64,000 bases of DNA from Acidobacteriaceae bacterium (GCA_025462735.1 JAOAPC010000018.1:62001-126000), one strand, 5' to 3'; counted from the stretch's first letter, positions 8,948 to 18,454 are shown. A program made the numbers and translations. The notes: generated from the letters alone by a model not told the origin.

Positions 8948-9547
8948 ATGACTCCAGTAATGGCAGCACCGGCACGAGATCCACGCATGCAAGATTCTGA
9001 AGATACCGAAATAACACTGGGTACTGGCAAGATGCTGGCCCTGTTTTTCGGGCTGGTGATCTTGTGCGCCACATTTTTTGGCATGGGTTATTCGGCCGGT
9101 CGGACTTCGGTGAAATCAACCGCCGATCTGCTTCCTTCCCCCAGCACTTCAAGCCGAGGTAGAGTGTCACCCTCCTCGAATAACACCAGTGCGCCTGCCT
9201 CGATGGGGACTACAGCCAAACCGGCTGACCCGCAGCAAACTACCCCAGACGGGAACACAGGGGCGAACCCAGCTTCCGCAACTTCGACATCCGACCAGGC
9301 CGCGCCCGTCCCGCCTCCACAACCCGGCTCAAGCTACTTTGTTCAGGTTGCGGCGGTAAGCAAGCAAGAGGACGCTCAGGCGTTAGTTGAATCTTTGAAG
9401 GGCCGACAGTATGAGGCGTTTATTGCAGAAGCAGGTCCGGATAAACTCTTCCACGTCCAGGTCGGCCCGTTCGCCGACGTCAAAGAAGCCGAGAGCATGC
9501 GCGCGAGGCTGGTAAACGACGGCTACAATCCGATCTTGAAGAAGTAA
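8948..9547 (+). CDS. SPOR-domain membrane protein
   Basis: The 199-residue protein has a short cytoplasmic N-terminus, one transmembrane helix (about residues 31-53), a Ser/Thr/Pro/Ala-rich periplasmic linker and a C-terminal SPOR domain (from SSYFVQVAAVSKQEDAQ to the end). SPOR domains bind denuded peptidoglycan at division sites, so a role in septal or cell-wall processes is likely. GAGGA precedes the ATG by four bases. It starts 21 bp after the slipin stop and may be the third gene of that unit. Confidence 0.88.
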   Translation: MTPVMAAPARDPRMQDSEDTEITLGTGKMLALFFGLVILCATFFGMGYSAGRTSVKSTADLLPSPSTSSRGRVSPSSNNTSAPASMGTTAKPADPQQTTPDGNTGANPASATSTSDQAAPVPPPQPGSSYFVQVAAVSKQEDAQALVESLKGRQYEAFIAEAGPDKLFHVQVGPFADVKEAESMRARLVNDGYNPILKK

Positions 9548-9583
9548 CCCGGAGCAGGGAACTCCGCATTTTCTCTTTCGCGC

Positions 9584-10207
9584 TTAGGCTGTCTTCAGTC
9601 GGTTCTTCCAGTGTGAGCGCACGAACCAGACAATCCCAACCACCAGGAACAGAACGATAAGTATGTCAAACTTGTGAAGGTACTGGCCCAGTTGACGCCA
9701 GTTTTCGCCCATTTTCATTCCGAACCATGCCAGGAGGAAGCACCACGGCCAAGATCCTAGGAATGTGTAAATGTGAAAGCGCAGTCGTGGCATACGCGCG
9801 ATTCCCGCGGGCAGTGCGATGAAGGTTCGAACCACTGGCAGCATGCGAGCCACGAAGACCGCCAGGTATCCCCAGCGCGTAAAGAAACGGTCCGCCCAGT
9901 CGAGCTCGCGGCGGCCCATCAGCACCCATCTGCCGTAACGCTCCACAAGCGGTCTGCCCCCGTAGTAGCCGATCTCGTACGCGACCAGCGAACCCAGGTT
10001 GCAGCCGATTGCGCCGGCAGTAGCGACCCACAGCAACTTCATGGACCCGGTGAATACGAGGTATCCCGCAAACGGCATGATGAGTTCTGACGGCAAAGGT
10101 ATGCATGCTGACTCAATTGCCATAAGTATGACGATGCCGCCATAGCCGGTTGCTGCGATCAGCGATTTTATGAAGATGAAAAGTGCAGTAAGAATTTTTT
10201 CAGTCAT
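9584..10207 (-). CDS. DedA family membrane protein
   Basis: A 207-residue polytopic membrane protein of the DedA/SNARE-associated family, now linked to lipid carrier flipping. The conserved family signatures are visible: an early ESACIPLPSELIMPFAGYL segment, GSLVAYEIGYYGGRP, and the arginine-containing FVARMLPVVRTFIALPAG motif. ATG 10207 was chosen over the TTG at 10225; neither has a clear Shine-Dalgarno, so the start is uncertain by six codons. It is convergent with the SPOR gene. Confidence 0.9.
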   Translation of the reverse strand: MTEKILTALFIFIKSLIAATGYGGIVILMAIESACIPLPSELIMPFAGYLVFTGSMKLLWVATAGAIGCNLGSLVAYEIGYYGGRPLVERYGRWVLMGRRELDWADRFFTRWGYLAVFVARMLPVVRTFIALPAGIARMPRLRFHIYTFLGSWPWCFLLAWFGMKMGENWRQLGQYLHKFDILIVLFLVVGIVWFVRSHWKNRLKTA

Positions 10208-10268
10208 TTTGTACGGAGAGAGCAAGCGGTGATCTGCAAGAGTCTAGCAGACCTACAGCGTATAGCGT

Positions 10269-10778
10269 TCACACCTTCGTCGCGTTTGCGCGCTCATGGT
10301 AGAAGTGCATCAGGTCCAGCAGAATAGGCTGGGCGCCAAGTTGCCGAAGCAAGGTCGTAACCTGCCCGCGATGATAGGTTCCGTGATTCAGCAGATGCAG
10401 CATCGATTCCCACAGTGGATTTGAGTACACGCCATATTTGAGCGTTTTGTATTCCATTTGCCGGTCGAGGTCCGCTTGGCTGAGGCTAGCCACGAATGCG
10501 ATGAGCCGATCTTCGAGAACCAACCAAGTCTCTCGCAGAGTTTGCACATTCGAGAATTGACCTATGTTTGGTAACGCAGAGGGAGAGCGTCCCTGAAAGC
10601 GCTCGAGCCAAATCCACTCAGCGCCGTATATGTGAGCAAGAGTGTCTCGGACGGAGGAGAAACTCGAGCCCATTGGCTTGGTGAATTGCTCGATGGTCAG
10701 TTTTTCTGCCGCGGCAAGTGACCGCCGGTTGGCCCAGGCGTTGTATTCGTACAAGGGACGGATTTCATCGGGGGACAT
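10269..10778 (-). CDS. DinB family four-helix protein
   Basis: A 169-residue DinB/YfiT-type four-helix-bundle protein. The presumed metal-ligand histidines are in TLAHIYGAEW (near residue 50) and in the C-terminal LLNHGTYHRGQ motif (near residue 135), both classical for the family. Members include thiol-dependent transferases and many of unknown function; specificity cannot be assigned. It reads away from the small gene at 10823, on the same strand. Confidence 0.87.
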   Translation of the reverse strand: MSPDEIRPLYEYNAWANRRSLAAAEKLTIEQFTKPMGSSFSSVRDTLAHIYGAEWIWLERFQGRSPSALPNIGQFSNVQTLRETWLVLEDRLIAFVASLSQADLDRQMEYKTLKYGVYSNPLWESMLHLLNHGTYHRGQVTTLLRQLGAQPILLDLMHFYHERANATKV

Positions 10779-10822
10779 GAACGTGCCTCATTGCGGGCGT
10801 GCAGCTTGCTCGCAAATGAAAT

Positions 10823-11047
10823 TTAAAATGAACCATCCTGGGTGAAAGTAAATCCGGGTAAGGCCGAGCCTTCCGTGGTTTTGGCAACTTTAACCCGGAC
10901 TGTGGGTGCATCCGGAGCGTTCACCTCAGCAGGGCGAAGAACTGCATATTGCGTGAACACTTCGTTGTAGACCTTGGTCACCAGATAGTCCTGGCCACCT
11001 TCGTCTTTGCGCCACACTTGGCCGAGCTGAATGGATTTGACTGCCAT
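10823..11047 (-). CDS. Small conserved-looking hypothetical protein
   Basis: A 74-residue soluble protein (MAVKSIQLGQVWRKDEGG...) without signal peptide or membrane helix. Its periodic pattern of hydrophobic residues suggests a small beta-rich fold. I do not recognise the family. Its start at 11047 is divergent from the endonuclease III gene; it sits upstream of the DinB gene with a 44-bp gap and could share its transcript. Coding status is supported by length, position and absence of a competing gene. Confidence 0.6.
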   Translation of the reverse strand: MAVKSIQLGQVWRKDEGGQDYLVTKVYNEVFTQYAVLRPAEVNAPDAPTVRVKVAKTTEGSALPGFTFTQDGSF

Positions 11048-11215
11048 GCCCGATTTCTCCAGTCACCAAAAGTGGTTGCGTTCTGGTGGTGATCCCAGAC
11101 TAAAGCCAGCACTGGAGGGCGTCAATGCTCCGTAGTCGCGGATACAGTGAACCTTTGAGCGACGCAAAACTCTGCTCTCATTATTGTTAAGATGGCATTC
11201 TGCCGAGGAGGGCCA

Positions 11216-12106
11216 ATGCCCAGAGGAGTGATGCCGCGACGGCCAGCAAAGACCGGAAGACATGAAGGAGCAATGCTGAACACCCGCAGGATAACCGTGT
11301 CGGCCAAGTCGGGGAAAAGTCCCGGAAGCGGCGTTACGGCTGCTACTCGCTCCTCCGGCGCTGCGAACGTTGCAAAGAAGTCTTTGACGGCGCCATCGAA
11401 GGGCACGGCCTCCGCTGCTCCGAAGAGCTACAACCCGACCTCGCCGGAACGAGTCTCGGAGATTCTGAGGGGGCTGGATCAACTTTATCCGGATGTGACT
11501 TGCGCGCTCACTCACAAGGATCCTTGGGAACTGTTGGTGGCGACGATTCTCTCGGCGCAATCGACCGATGTCCGCGTGAACATGGTGACACCGGAGCTGT
11601 TCAAGAAATATCCCACGGTGCGGGATGTGGCGAAATTAGAACCGCAACAGCTCGAAGGAGACATCCGGTCAACAGGTTTTTTTCGCAATAAGTCGAAATC
11701 GGTTGTCGGAGCGGCGCGCAAAGTTGTCAATGAGTTTGGAGGTAAAGTTCCCGACAACATGGACGACCTTCTGACCTTGCCAGGCGTTGCGCGGAAGACC
11801 GCGAACGTGGTCCTCGGAACCTGGTTCCGGAAAGCCGAAGGGCTAGTGGTCGATACCCATGTTCATCGAATCTCGCGACGCCTGGAACTGACCAAAAATA
11901 ACGATCCGAAGACGATCGAGCAGGATCTCATGCGCATAATTCCGCGCGAAAAGTGGATCCTGTTTTCGCATCAGGTGATCTGGCACGGACGCAAGCTGTG
12001 CTTCGCGCGCTCGCCAAAGTGCGCTGACTGCCTGCTCGAAAATATTTGCCATGCGGAAGATAAAACCTGGAGCACGGTGGAGAAGCACAAGGGAGCAAAA
12101 GCGTAA
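11216..12106 (+). CDS. nth: Endonuclease III (DNA glycosylase/AP lyase)
   Basis: A 296-residue base-excision-repair enzyme removing oxidised pyrimidines. The helix-hairpin-helix LPGVARKTANVVLG (near residue 187, with the catalytic lysine) is followed by the catalytic aspartate in VVDTHVHR, and the 4Fe-4S cluster ligands follow the exact C-X6-C-X2-C-X5-C spacing (CFARSPKCADCLLENIC). About 75 extra N-terminal residues, Ser/Ala/Lys-rich and probably disordered, precede the usual ~210-residue core. ATG 11216 was chosen because AGGAGG (11206-11211) is well placed; ATGs at 11192, 11231 and 11273 are alternatives. Confidence 0.93.
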   Translation: MPRGVMPRRPAKTGRHEGAMLNTRRITVSAKSGKSPGSGVTAATRSSGAANVAKKSLTAPSKGTASAAPKSYNPTSPERVSEILRGLDQLYPDVTCALTHKDPWELLVATILSAQSTDVRVNMVTPELFKKYPTVRDVAKLEPQQLEGDIRSTGFFRNKSKSVVGAARKVVNEFGGKVPDNMDDLLTLPGVARKTANVVLGTWFRKAEGLVVDTHVHRISRRLELTKNNDPKTIEQDLMRIIPREKWILFSHQVIWHGRKLCFARSPKCADCLLENICHAEDKTWSTVEKHKGAKA

Positions 12107-12121
12107 CTGCGTGCACGGAAG

Positions 12122-14455
12122 TTAGGTGGGTACTTTCAAAATCATGTATCCGCCCAGCAACGCGAAAATAATATCCGGCGACCACGCAGCGAGAGTCGGG
12201 GGAAGCTGACTGATGTTGCCCATAGCTTCGAACAGTCCCGATATGACGGTATAAACCACCGCAATACCGATCGCAGTTGCCACACCCGCCATAGTTCCGC
12301 GTTTTCCCGCGGAAAGCGCAAACGGAATTGCCAGCACGCCCATTACAAACGTTATTACGGGGAAAGCAATCTTCTTCTGAAGCTGTACTTTCAGCTTCAC
12401 TACCTCAAATCCACTCTGCTGCAATTCGTGGATGTAGCGGCTAAGTTGCTCGTAATTCATCTCTAATGATTGTTTAACTTCTTTTTTGAAATACGTGGGC
12501 GGCTCAGAGACTGCGGCGAACGTGGAGACGTCATAGGGACGGTAGTCCTGAATGGCAGATCCGCGGAATGATCGTTCCCATCCCTGTTCGCACACCCAGC
12601 GGTTCAAGTTGTCAGCCCAGCGTGCGCGATCGGAATAAATCCGGCGTACCAATTGGAACGTTGTGGGGTTGAATTGAAATACCGAGAGATTGCCGAACTG
12701 ATTCTTGTCCGAATCGAAGAATTGATAGTAATAAATCGTCGAGTGCTGCCCGAATATCCACTTTCGGTAAGGGTTGAGATAAGTCTGGGGAGGCCTCCCC
12801 TTAATTTGGTTGAGCAGCGCATCTTGCCTCTTGTTGGCGTGGGGCAAATAGAACTGGTCCGCAAGGAATAGTCCTCCTGCAACCAACGCGCCAGCCAGCA
12901 AAACTGGAACAATGATGCGATAAATGCTTACGCCCGTGGCCTTGAGAGCCGTGAGTTCGTTGTAGCGTTGCATCAACCCCAGCGTAATAAGCACGGTGAG
13001 CAGCACGCCATACTGCGCAATGTTGTACAGAAAATAAGGAGTGACGTTGAGCAGATACTCGCCCACCGTCCACGGCGAAACCTGATTGCGAAGAATGTCC
13101 CCCAGAAGCTCGAAAACTGTGAAGATCAGGGACAACCCAACCAGTGCGCCTACGATCATGCCGAAATGCACAATAAAATCGCGAAGCAGGTAATCGTCGA
13201 GCAGCATTGGAAAGCTGGCGCTAAAGACGCGCTTTCTGGTCGCGGCGCGCTCGAAGGCGTTCTCCGTTGGCGCGCTTGGCAACAGTAGGGTTCCACTACT
13301 GAAGTTCGCCTTCAGCGATGCCCAACCGCCCTTGAGCAGGGCGATCTCGAACGGCCGCCGTTCTGAGCGCCACAGAAGAAAAGCGCCACAGACGAGGAAT
13401 GCTACATCAGCCAGCCAGACACCCACTGCCGGCGATACTTTTCCTTGCCTCGCTAAGGAGACTCCAAATAGCGACAAAAAGTAGTAGGCGAAGACCAGCA
13501 CAATCGTGAGCACGAAGCCGGCCGACTTGCCGCCCTTTTTTGCCGAGAGACCGAGCGGAAATCCAACCAGTGCGAGCACGATACACGCCGTGGGCAGCGC
13601 AAAGCGCCGATAAAACTCGATCCAGTACCAGCGCGCTGTCATTGGGTTTTTCCCTGCTCGCGCGAGAGTCGCCAACGCGAATGTGGGGACCTCTGAAATC
13701 GACGCCGGGGGCTGGTCTTTTGCTGCCGCCGCCGCTGGCAGCGAGATCGGCAAGTCAGTCTCCCTAAACGTGGAGATCTGATATTTGTCTGGCATGGACG
13801 GATCGGTCTCATGCGAAGAGCCGTTGATCAAATGCAAGTGCAGCGTATTCTTTCCTTCGCTGACTAGAATTCCTTTTTCCGCCAGCGTCACCTTCGGAGC
13901 GGAGGGGTTGCTGGTGTCAGCCAGAAAGACGCCTTGCCAGATCGCAGCGCCCTGGGCGCTCTTCACGTCGTGAACATAGAGCACCATTTTCGGAAAACCT
14001 TCGTAAAACACGCGCGGCTGAACTTCGAATGAGACCTGCGAACCCTTTAGCTTCTCCTGCAGATGATCGAGCGCCTGTTGTGATCGGGGTGCGAGGTAAA
14101 GACTATTGCCCAGTGCGAGTAGCCATGCGGCAATAAAGAAGATGGAAAGAATTCGCAGAAAACTTCCAATCCCAACGCCACTGGCTTTCATGGCCGTAAT
14201 CTCACTGTCCGCAGCGAGGCGGCTGAGTCCGATGAGGATGCCGATGAGTACGCCCGCCGGGAGAGTAATGGTCAGCGCTTCAGGAATGATGAGCAAAAAC
14301 AATTCGATCGCGCTCGGTAGCGGTGCGCTATTGCGCACGACCAGCTCGAGGATCTGTCCCAACTCCTTCGTGTAAATCACGAAGGTAAAGATCGCCGTTC
14401 CGATGAGCGCGTGCGACGTGACTTCACCGAGAATATAGCGAGTGAGAATGCGCAT
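12122..14455 (-). CDS. LptF-LptG fused LPS-export permease
   Basis: The 777-residue protein contains two complete YjgP/YjgQ permeases in one chain. Residues 1 to ~365 form an LptF-like unit (MRILTRYILGEVTSHALIG start, six membrane helices around a periplasmic jellyroll); a linker follows; from about residue 415 a second unit starts DDYLLRDFIVHFGM and ends with its own helices. Both halves carry the coupling-helix-type segment after the second helix (SEITAMKASGVG and NELTALKATGVS), which contacts the LptB ATPase. In most diderms these are separate lptF and lptG genes. It would extract lipopolysaccharide from the inner membrane. It ends 15 bp from the nth stop, convergent. Confidence 0.92.
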   Translation of the reverse strand: MRILTRYILGEVTSHALIGTAIFTFVIYTKELGQILELVVRNSAPLPSAIELFLLIIPEALTITLPAGVLIGILIGLSRLAADSEITAMKASGVGIGSFLRILSIFFIAAWLLALGNSLYLAPRSQQALDHLQEKLKGSQVSFEVQPRVFYEGFPKMVLYVHDVKSAQGAAIWQGVFLADTSNPSAPKVTLAEKGILVSEGKNTLHLHLINGSSHETDPSMPDKYQISTFRETDLPISLPAAAAAKDQPPASISEVPTFALATLARAGKNPMTARWYWIEFYRRFALPTACIVLALVGFPLGLSAKKGGKSAGFVLTIVLVFAYYFLSLFGVSLARQGKVSPAVGVWLADVAFLVCGAFLLWRSERRPFEIALLKGGWASLKANFSSGTLLLPSAPTENAFERAATRKRVFSASFPMLLDDYLLRDFIVHFGMIVGALVGLSLIFTVFELLGDILRNQVSPWTVGEYLLNVTPYFLYNIAQYGVLLTVLITLGLMQRYNELTALKATGVSIYRIIVPVLLAGALVAGGLFLADQFYLPHANKRQDALLNQIKGRPPQTYLNPYRKWIFGQHSTIYYYQFFDSDKNQFGNLSVFQFNPTTFQLVRRIYSDRARWADNLNRWVCEQGWERSFRGSAIQDYRPYDVSTFAAVSEPPTYFKKEVKQSLEMNYEQLSRYIHELQQSGFEVVKLKVQLQKKIAFPVITFVMGVLAIPFALSAGKRGTMAGVATAIGIAVVYTVISGLFEAMGNISQLPPTLAAWSPDIIFALLGGYMILKVPT

Positions 14456-14517
14456 GTAGCTTTAACGGGAGTCTAGCACGCGGCTGCTATGGATTCACGT
14501 AGCGAGCATTACCGCGG

Positions 14518-15522
14518 TCAGTACCCGCTGCGCTTGTCCACCAGCCCGGCCAGTGGCTGGCCAGAGAAATACCTTCGCAGGTTTTCCGAGAACAGGGCAT
14601 AGTGGCGTTCCCACATCTTGTCGCTCATGCCCGCCGTGTGGGGTGTGATCAGCAGATTCTCAAAGTCCCAGAGCGGAGAAGCTGATGGCAGGGGCTCCTC
14701 ATCGAAGACGTCGAGGGCTGCGCCGCCAATCTTGTGTTCCCGCAGAGCCTCGATCAGGGCTGTCTCGTCTATCAACGGGCCCCGACCCACATTGATCATG
14801 CAAGCATCGGGTTTCATCGCCGCCAGTTGCTGGCCGCCGATCATTCCTGTGGTTTCCGGTGTAACAGGAGTAGATAAGACAACGTAATCCGATCGCGCCA
14901 ACAAATCTGACAATTTCGATGAAGGTAGAACTTCGTCGACGTATTGGGGCTTTTCTTTCTCCGGGTGTTCTCGCACGGCGATCACTCGCATTCCCAGGAA
15001 CGAGGCGCGTTTCGCAACATTTCGTCCGATACTCCCCAGTCCAACTAGTCCTACTGTGGCGCCGGCAAGTTCACGCGGGCGCGAGCTTGCGCGCCACATC
15101 GCTTCCTGCCCCCACACATGTTTCTGCTGATAGCGCACCGCTGCCGGAATTTGCCTCGCCAAGGCAAACATCATGGCGATTACCTGCTCGGCCACCACGG
15201 GCCCGTGAACGTCGCGAGCGTTAGTGAGAATAACGTCACTGTTTACCAACTCGGGAAATAGAAACTGATGCACCGCAGCGGCCTGGGAGTGGATCCAGCG
15301 CAGGTTTCGTGCGGCGAGGAATCGTTCCGGACGGAGCGAGATTCCGAACATGATCTCCGCGTCTGCGATTTCTTGTCCAACATTCTCGTACGAGTTCAGT
15401 TGAACTACTTCGAGTTCGGGGAACTCGCCGCGAAGCCGTTCCGCAAACCATGCCGGCGCGATCCATAGGTCGAGGCGATGGTAGGTGACAATGAGCAGTT
15501 TGCGCTTAGGTTGTGGAGTCAT
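14518..15522 (-). CDS. D-2-hydroxyacid dehydrogenase (NAD-dependent)
   Basis: A 334-residue D-isomer-specific 2-hydroxyacid dehydrogenase. The NAD-binding motif is VGLVGLGSIGRNVA (near residue 145). The catalytic triad is visible: arginine in INVGRGPLID, glutamate in DVFDEEPLP and histidine in LITPHTAGMS. The substrate (glyoxylate/hydroxypyruvate, phosphoglycerate or other) cannot be settled; there is no C-terminal ACT domain, which argues against the long SerA type. It starts 16 bp after gpmI on the same strand, so the two are probably cotranscribed. Confidence 0.9.
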   Translation of the reverse strand: MTPQPKRKLLIVTYHRLDLWIAPAWFAERLRGEFPELEVVQLNSYENVGQEIADAEIMFGISLRPERFLAARNLRWIHSQAAAVHQFLFPELVNSDVILTNARDVHGPVVAEQVIAMMFALARQIPAAVRYQQKHVWGQEAMWRASSRPRELAGATVGLVGLGSIGRNVAKRASFLGMRVIAVREHPEKEKPQYVDEVLPSSKLSDLLARSDYVVLSTPVTPETTGMIGGQQLAAMKPDACMINVGRGPLIDETALIEALREHKIGGAALDVFDEEPLPSASPLWDFENLLITPHTAGMSDKMWERHYALFSENLRRYFSGQPLAGLVDKRSGY

Positions 15523-15537
15523 CGAAGGTGTCGAGGA

Positions 15538-17145
15538 TCACGACTTTTTGGTTCGCAGGTCCGTGCCGGTCATATCCTTCGGTTCCGGAACGTTGAGCAT
15601 TCCCAAAATCGTAGGTGAAATGTCGCGCAGCGAACCGCCGGCCTTTAACGTGAACTGTTTGGGATTTTCGGCTACCACGATGAACGGCACGGGATTGGTC
15701 GTGTGCGCAGTGTGAGGCCCTCCGGTCGCCGGGTCGACCATCAGTTCGGCATTGCCGTGGTCGGCGGTAATCAACATCGCGCCGCCCTTTGCGCGCACCG
15801 CGATTTCGATTCGCCCGAGACAGGCGTCCACTGTTTCCACGGCTTTGATAGTCGGCTCGATTTTGCCCGAATGCCCAACCATATCGGCGTTCGCAAAATT
15901 CACGATGATCACGTCGAAAGTTCCATCTTCAACTGCTTTCACAACCGTGTCGGCGATTCCAGCGGCGCTCATCTCTGGCTTTAAATCGTAAGTGGCCACC
16001 TTCTGTGAGGGCACCACCGTACGTTCTTCTCCGGGAAACGCCTGTTCAACTCCGCCATTAAAGAAGTATGTGACGTGCGCGTATTTTTCTGTTTCTGCCA
16101 CACGTAAATTGCGCATGTTCATCTGCCCCATTACATTCGCGAGAATGTTATTCAGCGACTCTGGCGGAATGACGACGGGCAAGCTAAATTTCTTGTCGTA
16201 CTGCGTCATGCACACGTAATGCAAATTTGTGGGCACGCGATCGCGAGGAATAGCCGCGTCAAGGTCTTCCGCACCCGGCAAGTCGCGCCCAGCTTGCTCA
16301 TTTAGACCACTGTTCCGTGTGAGCGCTCGCGTGATCTGGCGGACACGATCAGCGCGGAAGTTGAAACAAATGCATGAGTCATCTTCGCGTATGGTGGTCA
16401 GCGGCTGACCGCTGCGGTCTGTGCAAACGAAAGGAATTATGAATTCATCAGTGACGTCTTTGTTGTAGGACTCTTTCACGCCTTGAACGGCATCGGTCTG
16501 TTTCCCGGCTTCGCCTTCGCCCAACACCATTGCGTTGTACGCCTTTGAGATGCGCTCCCAGCGGCGGTCACGATCCATGGCGTAGTAGCGCCCGCTCACA
16601 CTGGCAATCTTGCCGGTCTGGTACTCGCGCATCACGTGCTGGAGTTGCTCCAGATAGCCTGCACCATTCGTAGGCAAGGTGTCGCGTCCGTCCATGAACG
16701 CGTGCACAAACACGCGCTCTACCTCGGTCTGTTTCGCCATGCGTAAAAGCGCTTGGAGATGAGTTTGATAGGAGTGGACGCCACCGTCAGAGACCAAGCC
16801 GAACAAATGGAGCTGTCGGCCATTAGTGCGCGCGTTCTTCATGGCGCCGAGCAGCACTGGGTGGCGGAACAAGTCGCCGTTCTGAATCATGAGCTCGATT
16901 CGTGTCGAATCCATGTGGACAACTCGTCCGGCGCCGATGTTCAGATGGCCGACCTCGCTGTTTCCCATCTGACCCTGAGGCAGTCCTACGGATGGGCCGC
17001 TGGTCTGAATCAGTGTGTTTGGATACTCGCGCAACAACCGGTCATACACCGGTTTGCGCGCAAGCGCAATGGCATTGGCCTTGCTTTCGGCTCGATAACC
17101 CCAGCCGTCAAGAATGATGAGGACGAGCGGTTTTGGACCGGACAT
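15538..17145 (-). CDS. gpmI: 2,3-bisphosphoglycerate-independent phosphoglycerate mutase
   Basis: A 535-residue cofactor-independent, manganese-type phosphoglycerate mutase interconverting 3- and 2-phosphoglycerate. The alkaline-phosphatase-like start [11 protein letters not shown], the phosphoserine nucleophile in [17 protein letters not shown] (near residue 62) and the C-terminal metal-binding [12 protein letters not shown] and TADHGNAE motifs are all intact. The enolase gene, the next glycolytic step, is 1.3 kb upstream on the same strand. Confidence 0.95.
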   Translation of the reverse strand: MSGPKPLVLIILDGWGYRAESKANAIALARKPVYDRLLREYPNTLIQTSGPSVGLPQGQMGNSEVGHLNIGAGRVVHMDSTRIELMIQNGDLFRHPVLLGAMKNARTNGRQLHLFGLVSDGGVHSYQTHLQALLRMAKQTEVERVFVHAFMDGRDTLPTNGAGYLEQLQHVMREYQTGKIASVSGRYYAMDRDRRWERISKAYNAMVLGEGEAGKQTDAVQGVKESYNKDVTDEFIIPFVCTDRSGQPLTTIREDDSCICFNFRADRVRQITRALTRNSGLNEQAGRDLPGAEDLDAAIPRDRVPTNLHYVCMTQYDKKFSLPVVIPPESLNNILANVMGQMNMRNLRVAETEKYAHVTYFFNGGVEQAFPGEERTVVPSQKVATYDLKPEMSAAGIADTVVKAVEDGTFDVIIVNFANADMVGHSGKIEPTIKAVETVDACLGRIEIAVRAKGGAMLITADHGNAELMVDPATGGPHTAHTTNPVPFIVVAENPKQFTLKAGGSLRDISPTILGMLNVPEPKDMTGTDLRTKKS

Positions 17146-17199
17146 TATGAGCTAGGGCTCCTCGCAGGTGGTATGAGGGAATAACAAACACAGATGAAG

Positions 17200-17583
17200 T
17201 TACCAGATTACCCGGATGGGATACTGCTTGAATGCGCGGTCGGCCGTGATGATCGGCCAGTCTTGCTCCATGCTTTGCGCAATTAACATGCGATCGAACG
17301 GGTCGCGGTGATGCATGGGGAGGCGATCAAGAGCGAGCAAATGGTCAATGCTGATGGGGAGCGTCGCGATTCTATTCTCCGCCATTCTGCTGAGGACGTA
17401 TGGACCGGCAGGCCGAGGGAAAGTCAGTTTGCCCGACTGTACCTTGATAAGAATCTCCCAAACGCTCGCAATGCTGAGCGAAAGATCGGTGCTTCCGGCA
17501 AAAACGTCCCGGGCGTGACGCGACATCCTCGCATCCCCGGCAAGCGCCCACAAGAATGCGTGCGTATCGAGGATGGCCTTCAT
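17200..17583 (-). CDS. PIN-domain toxin (VapC-type ribonuclease)
   Basis: A 127-residue PIN-domain protein starting MKAILDTHAFLWAL (first metal-binding aspartate at residue 6), with the glutamate in VWEILIKVQSGK, and the aspartates in HRDPFDRMLIAQ and TADRAFKQY. This set of acidic residues is the catalytic centre of VapC-like toxins that cleave tRNA or rRNA. Its start overlaps the end of the upstream antitoxin gene by four bases, giving translational coupling. All active-site residues are present, so the toxin looks functional. Confidence 0.9.
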   Translation of the reverse strand: MKAILDTHAFLWALAGDARMSRHARDVFAGSTDLSLSIASVWEILIKVQSGKLTFPRPAGPYVLSRMAENRIATLPISIDHLLALDRLPMHHRDPFDRMLIAQSMEQDWPIITADRAFKQYPIRVIW

Positions 17584-17825
17584 TTCGGAAAAAGGGGCCC
17601 GTTATAGAACAGATCTTCGATCTCAGGATCGGGATCATTGAAGTCGTCCGGAACCGTGAAGTCGCCTTTTGCGCTCCCGAAGACTCTTTTCTTGGGCGTC
17701 TTCTTCACCGGTACCAGCTTAGCGACCGGGGTTCCGGCCTTGGCAATCACCACTTCCTCTCCCATAGCGACTCGTTCGAGGAGGCGCGAAAGGTGGGTTT
17801 TGGCCTCATGGATGTTTACTTCCAT
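17580..17825 (-). CDS. Phd/YefM-type antitoxin
   Basis: An 81-residue antitoxin starting MEVNIHEAKTHLSRLLERV, the N-terminal DNA-binding fold of Phd/YefM proteins, with GEEVVIAKAGTPVAKLVPV as the second conserved segment. The acidic C-terminal region (FNDPDPEIEDLFYN) would wrap the toxin. It overlaps the PIN toxin gene by four bases. Tandem palindromic sites lie just upstream at 17838-17858, fitting autoregulation. Confidence 0.9.
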   Translation of the reverse strand: MEVNIHEAKTHLSRLLERVAMGEEVVIAKAGTPVAKLVPVKKTPKKRVFGSAKGDFTVPDDFNDPDPEIEDLFYNGPLFPK

Positions 17826-17837
17826 GAGAAAATAATA

Positions 17838-17858
17838 GACTAAGTCATGGACTAAGTC
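17838..17858. promoter_or_regulatory. Candidate toxin-antitoxin operator (two palindromes)
   Basis: Two copies of GACTAAGTC (17838-17846 and 17850-17858), spaced 12 bp start to start, lie 13 bp before the antitoxin start. Each 9-mer is itself palindromic (GACT-A-AGTC), so the pair could bind two antitoxin dimers on one DNA face. The region is AT-rich and probably contains the promoter. Confidence 0.55.
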
Positions 17859-17874
17859 AATTAAGAGAAACTCG

Positions 17875-18426
17875 TCAGTTTCCCGTACCTTTTTCCTTTT
17901 GATCCTCTTCGATCATCTGTTTCATTTTTTGCTTAATTCTATCCACAGCCTCTTCCATCCTCGGCTGGAGTCGGGCGGTCGAAACCTGCATGGCCTCGGA
18001 TGTAATCGCCGGCATCTCCCGCAAGACCTTCTGACCGATGGGTGACGAATAGAACGCGATCAACTCGTTCACATCGGATTCAGTGAGATGCCTCTGGTAG
18101 ACAGGAACCATGTCTTGGAGGATCGCGCCCAACGGATAATCCTTGTAAACCCCCTCAATCATGTCATCCATCATGTCTTGTAATTGAGATTTTTCCTTTG
18201 GACTTATTTCTCTAGATTGCTTGTTGACAAGGTCCGTCAGGATACTCTTCGTCTGCTTGCGTGAATTCTTCATGACGTCCTCAGTGCGCTCGCGAAGGTG
18301 CATTGCGGTGAAGAGCTTCTCAATATCTTCCTTCGTCGCAGGCACATCATTGGTAGGCTCCTGCTGGGCCGACCCAAAGAAAGCCGCGAGTACCACACCA
18401 AGAGTCAGCACTAACAAGCGCTTCAT
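17875..18426 (-). CDS. Periplasmic DUF2059 protein
   Basis: A 183-residue exported protein with a signal peptide (MKRLLVLTLGVVLAAFFGSAQ), then an all-helical, highly charged region. The segment VPVYQRHLTESDVNELIAFYSSPIGQKVLREMP is cited here only by its start at about residue 108; the element LIAFYSSPIGQKVL is the signature of DUF2059. The function of this family is unknown. The Glu/Lys-rich C-terminus is probably helical. It stands alone between the toxin-antitoxin pair and enolase. Confidence 0.82.
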   Translation of the reverse strand: MKRLLVLTLGVVLAAFFGSAQQEPTNDVPATKEDIEKLFTAMHLRERTEDVMKNSRKQTKSILTDLVNKQSREISPKEKSQLQDMMDDMIEGVYKDYPLGAILQDMVPVYQRHLTESDVNELIAFYSSPIGQKVLREMPAITSEAMQVSTARLQPRMEEAVDRIKQKMKQMIEEDQKEKGTGN

Positions 18427-18454
18427 AGATCTCTCCTTGTAAATCGCAAAATGC

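Noticed and set aside
9666-10106. Alternative minus-strand frame of 146 residues inside the DedA gene
   Set aside because: The overlapping DedA frame has all family motifs; this one is a shadow.
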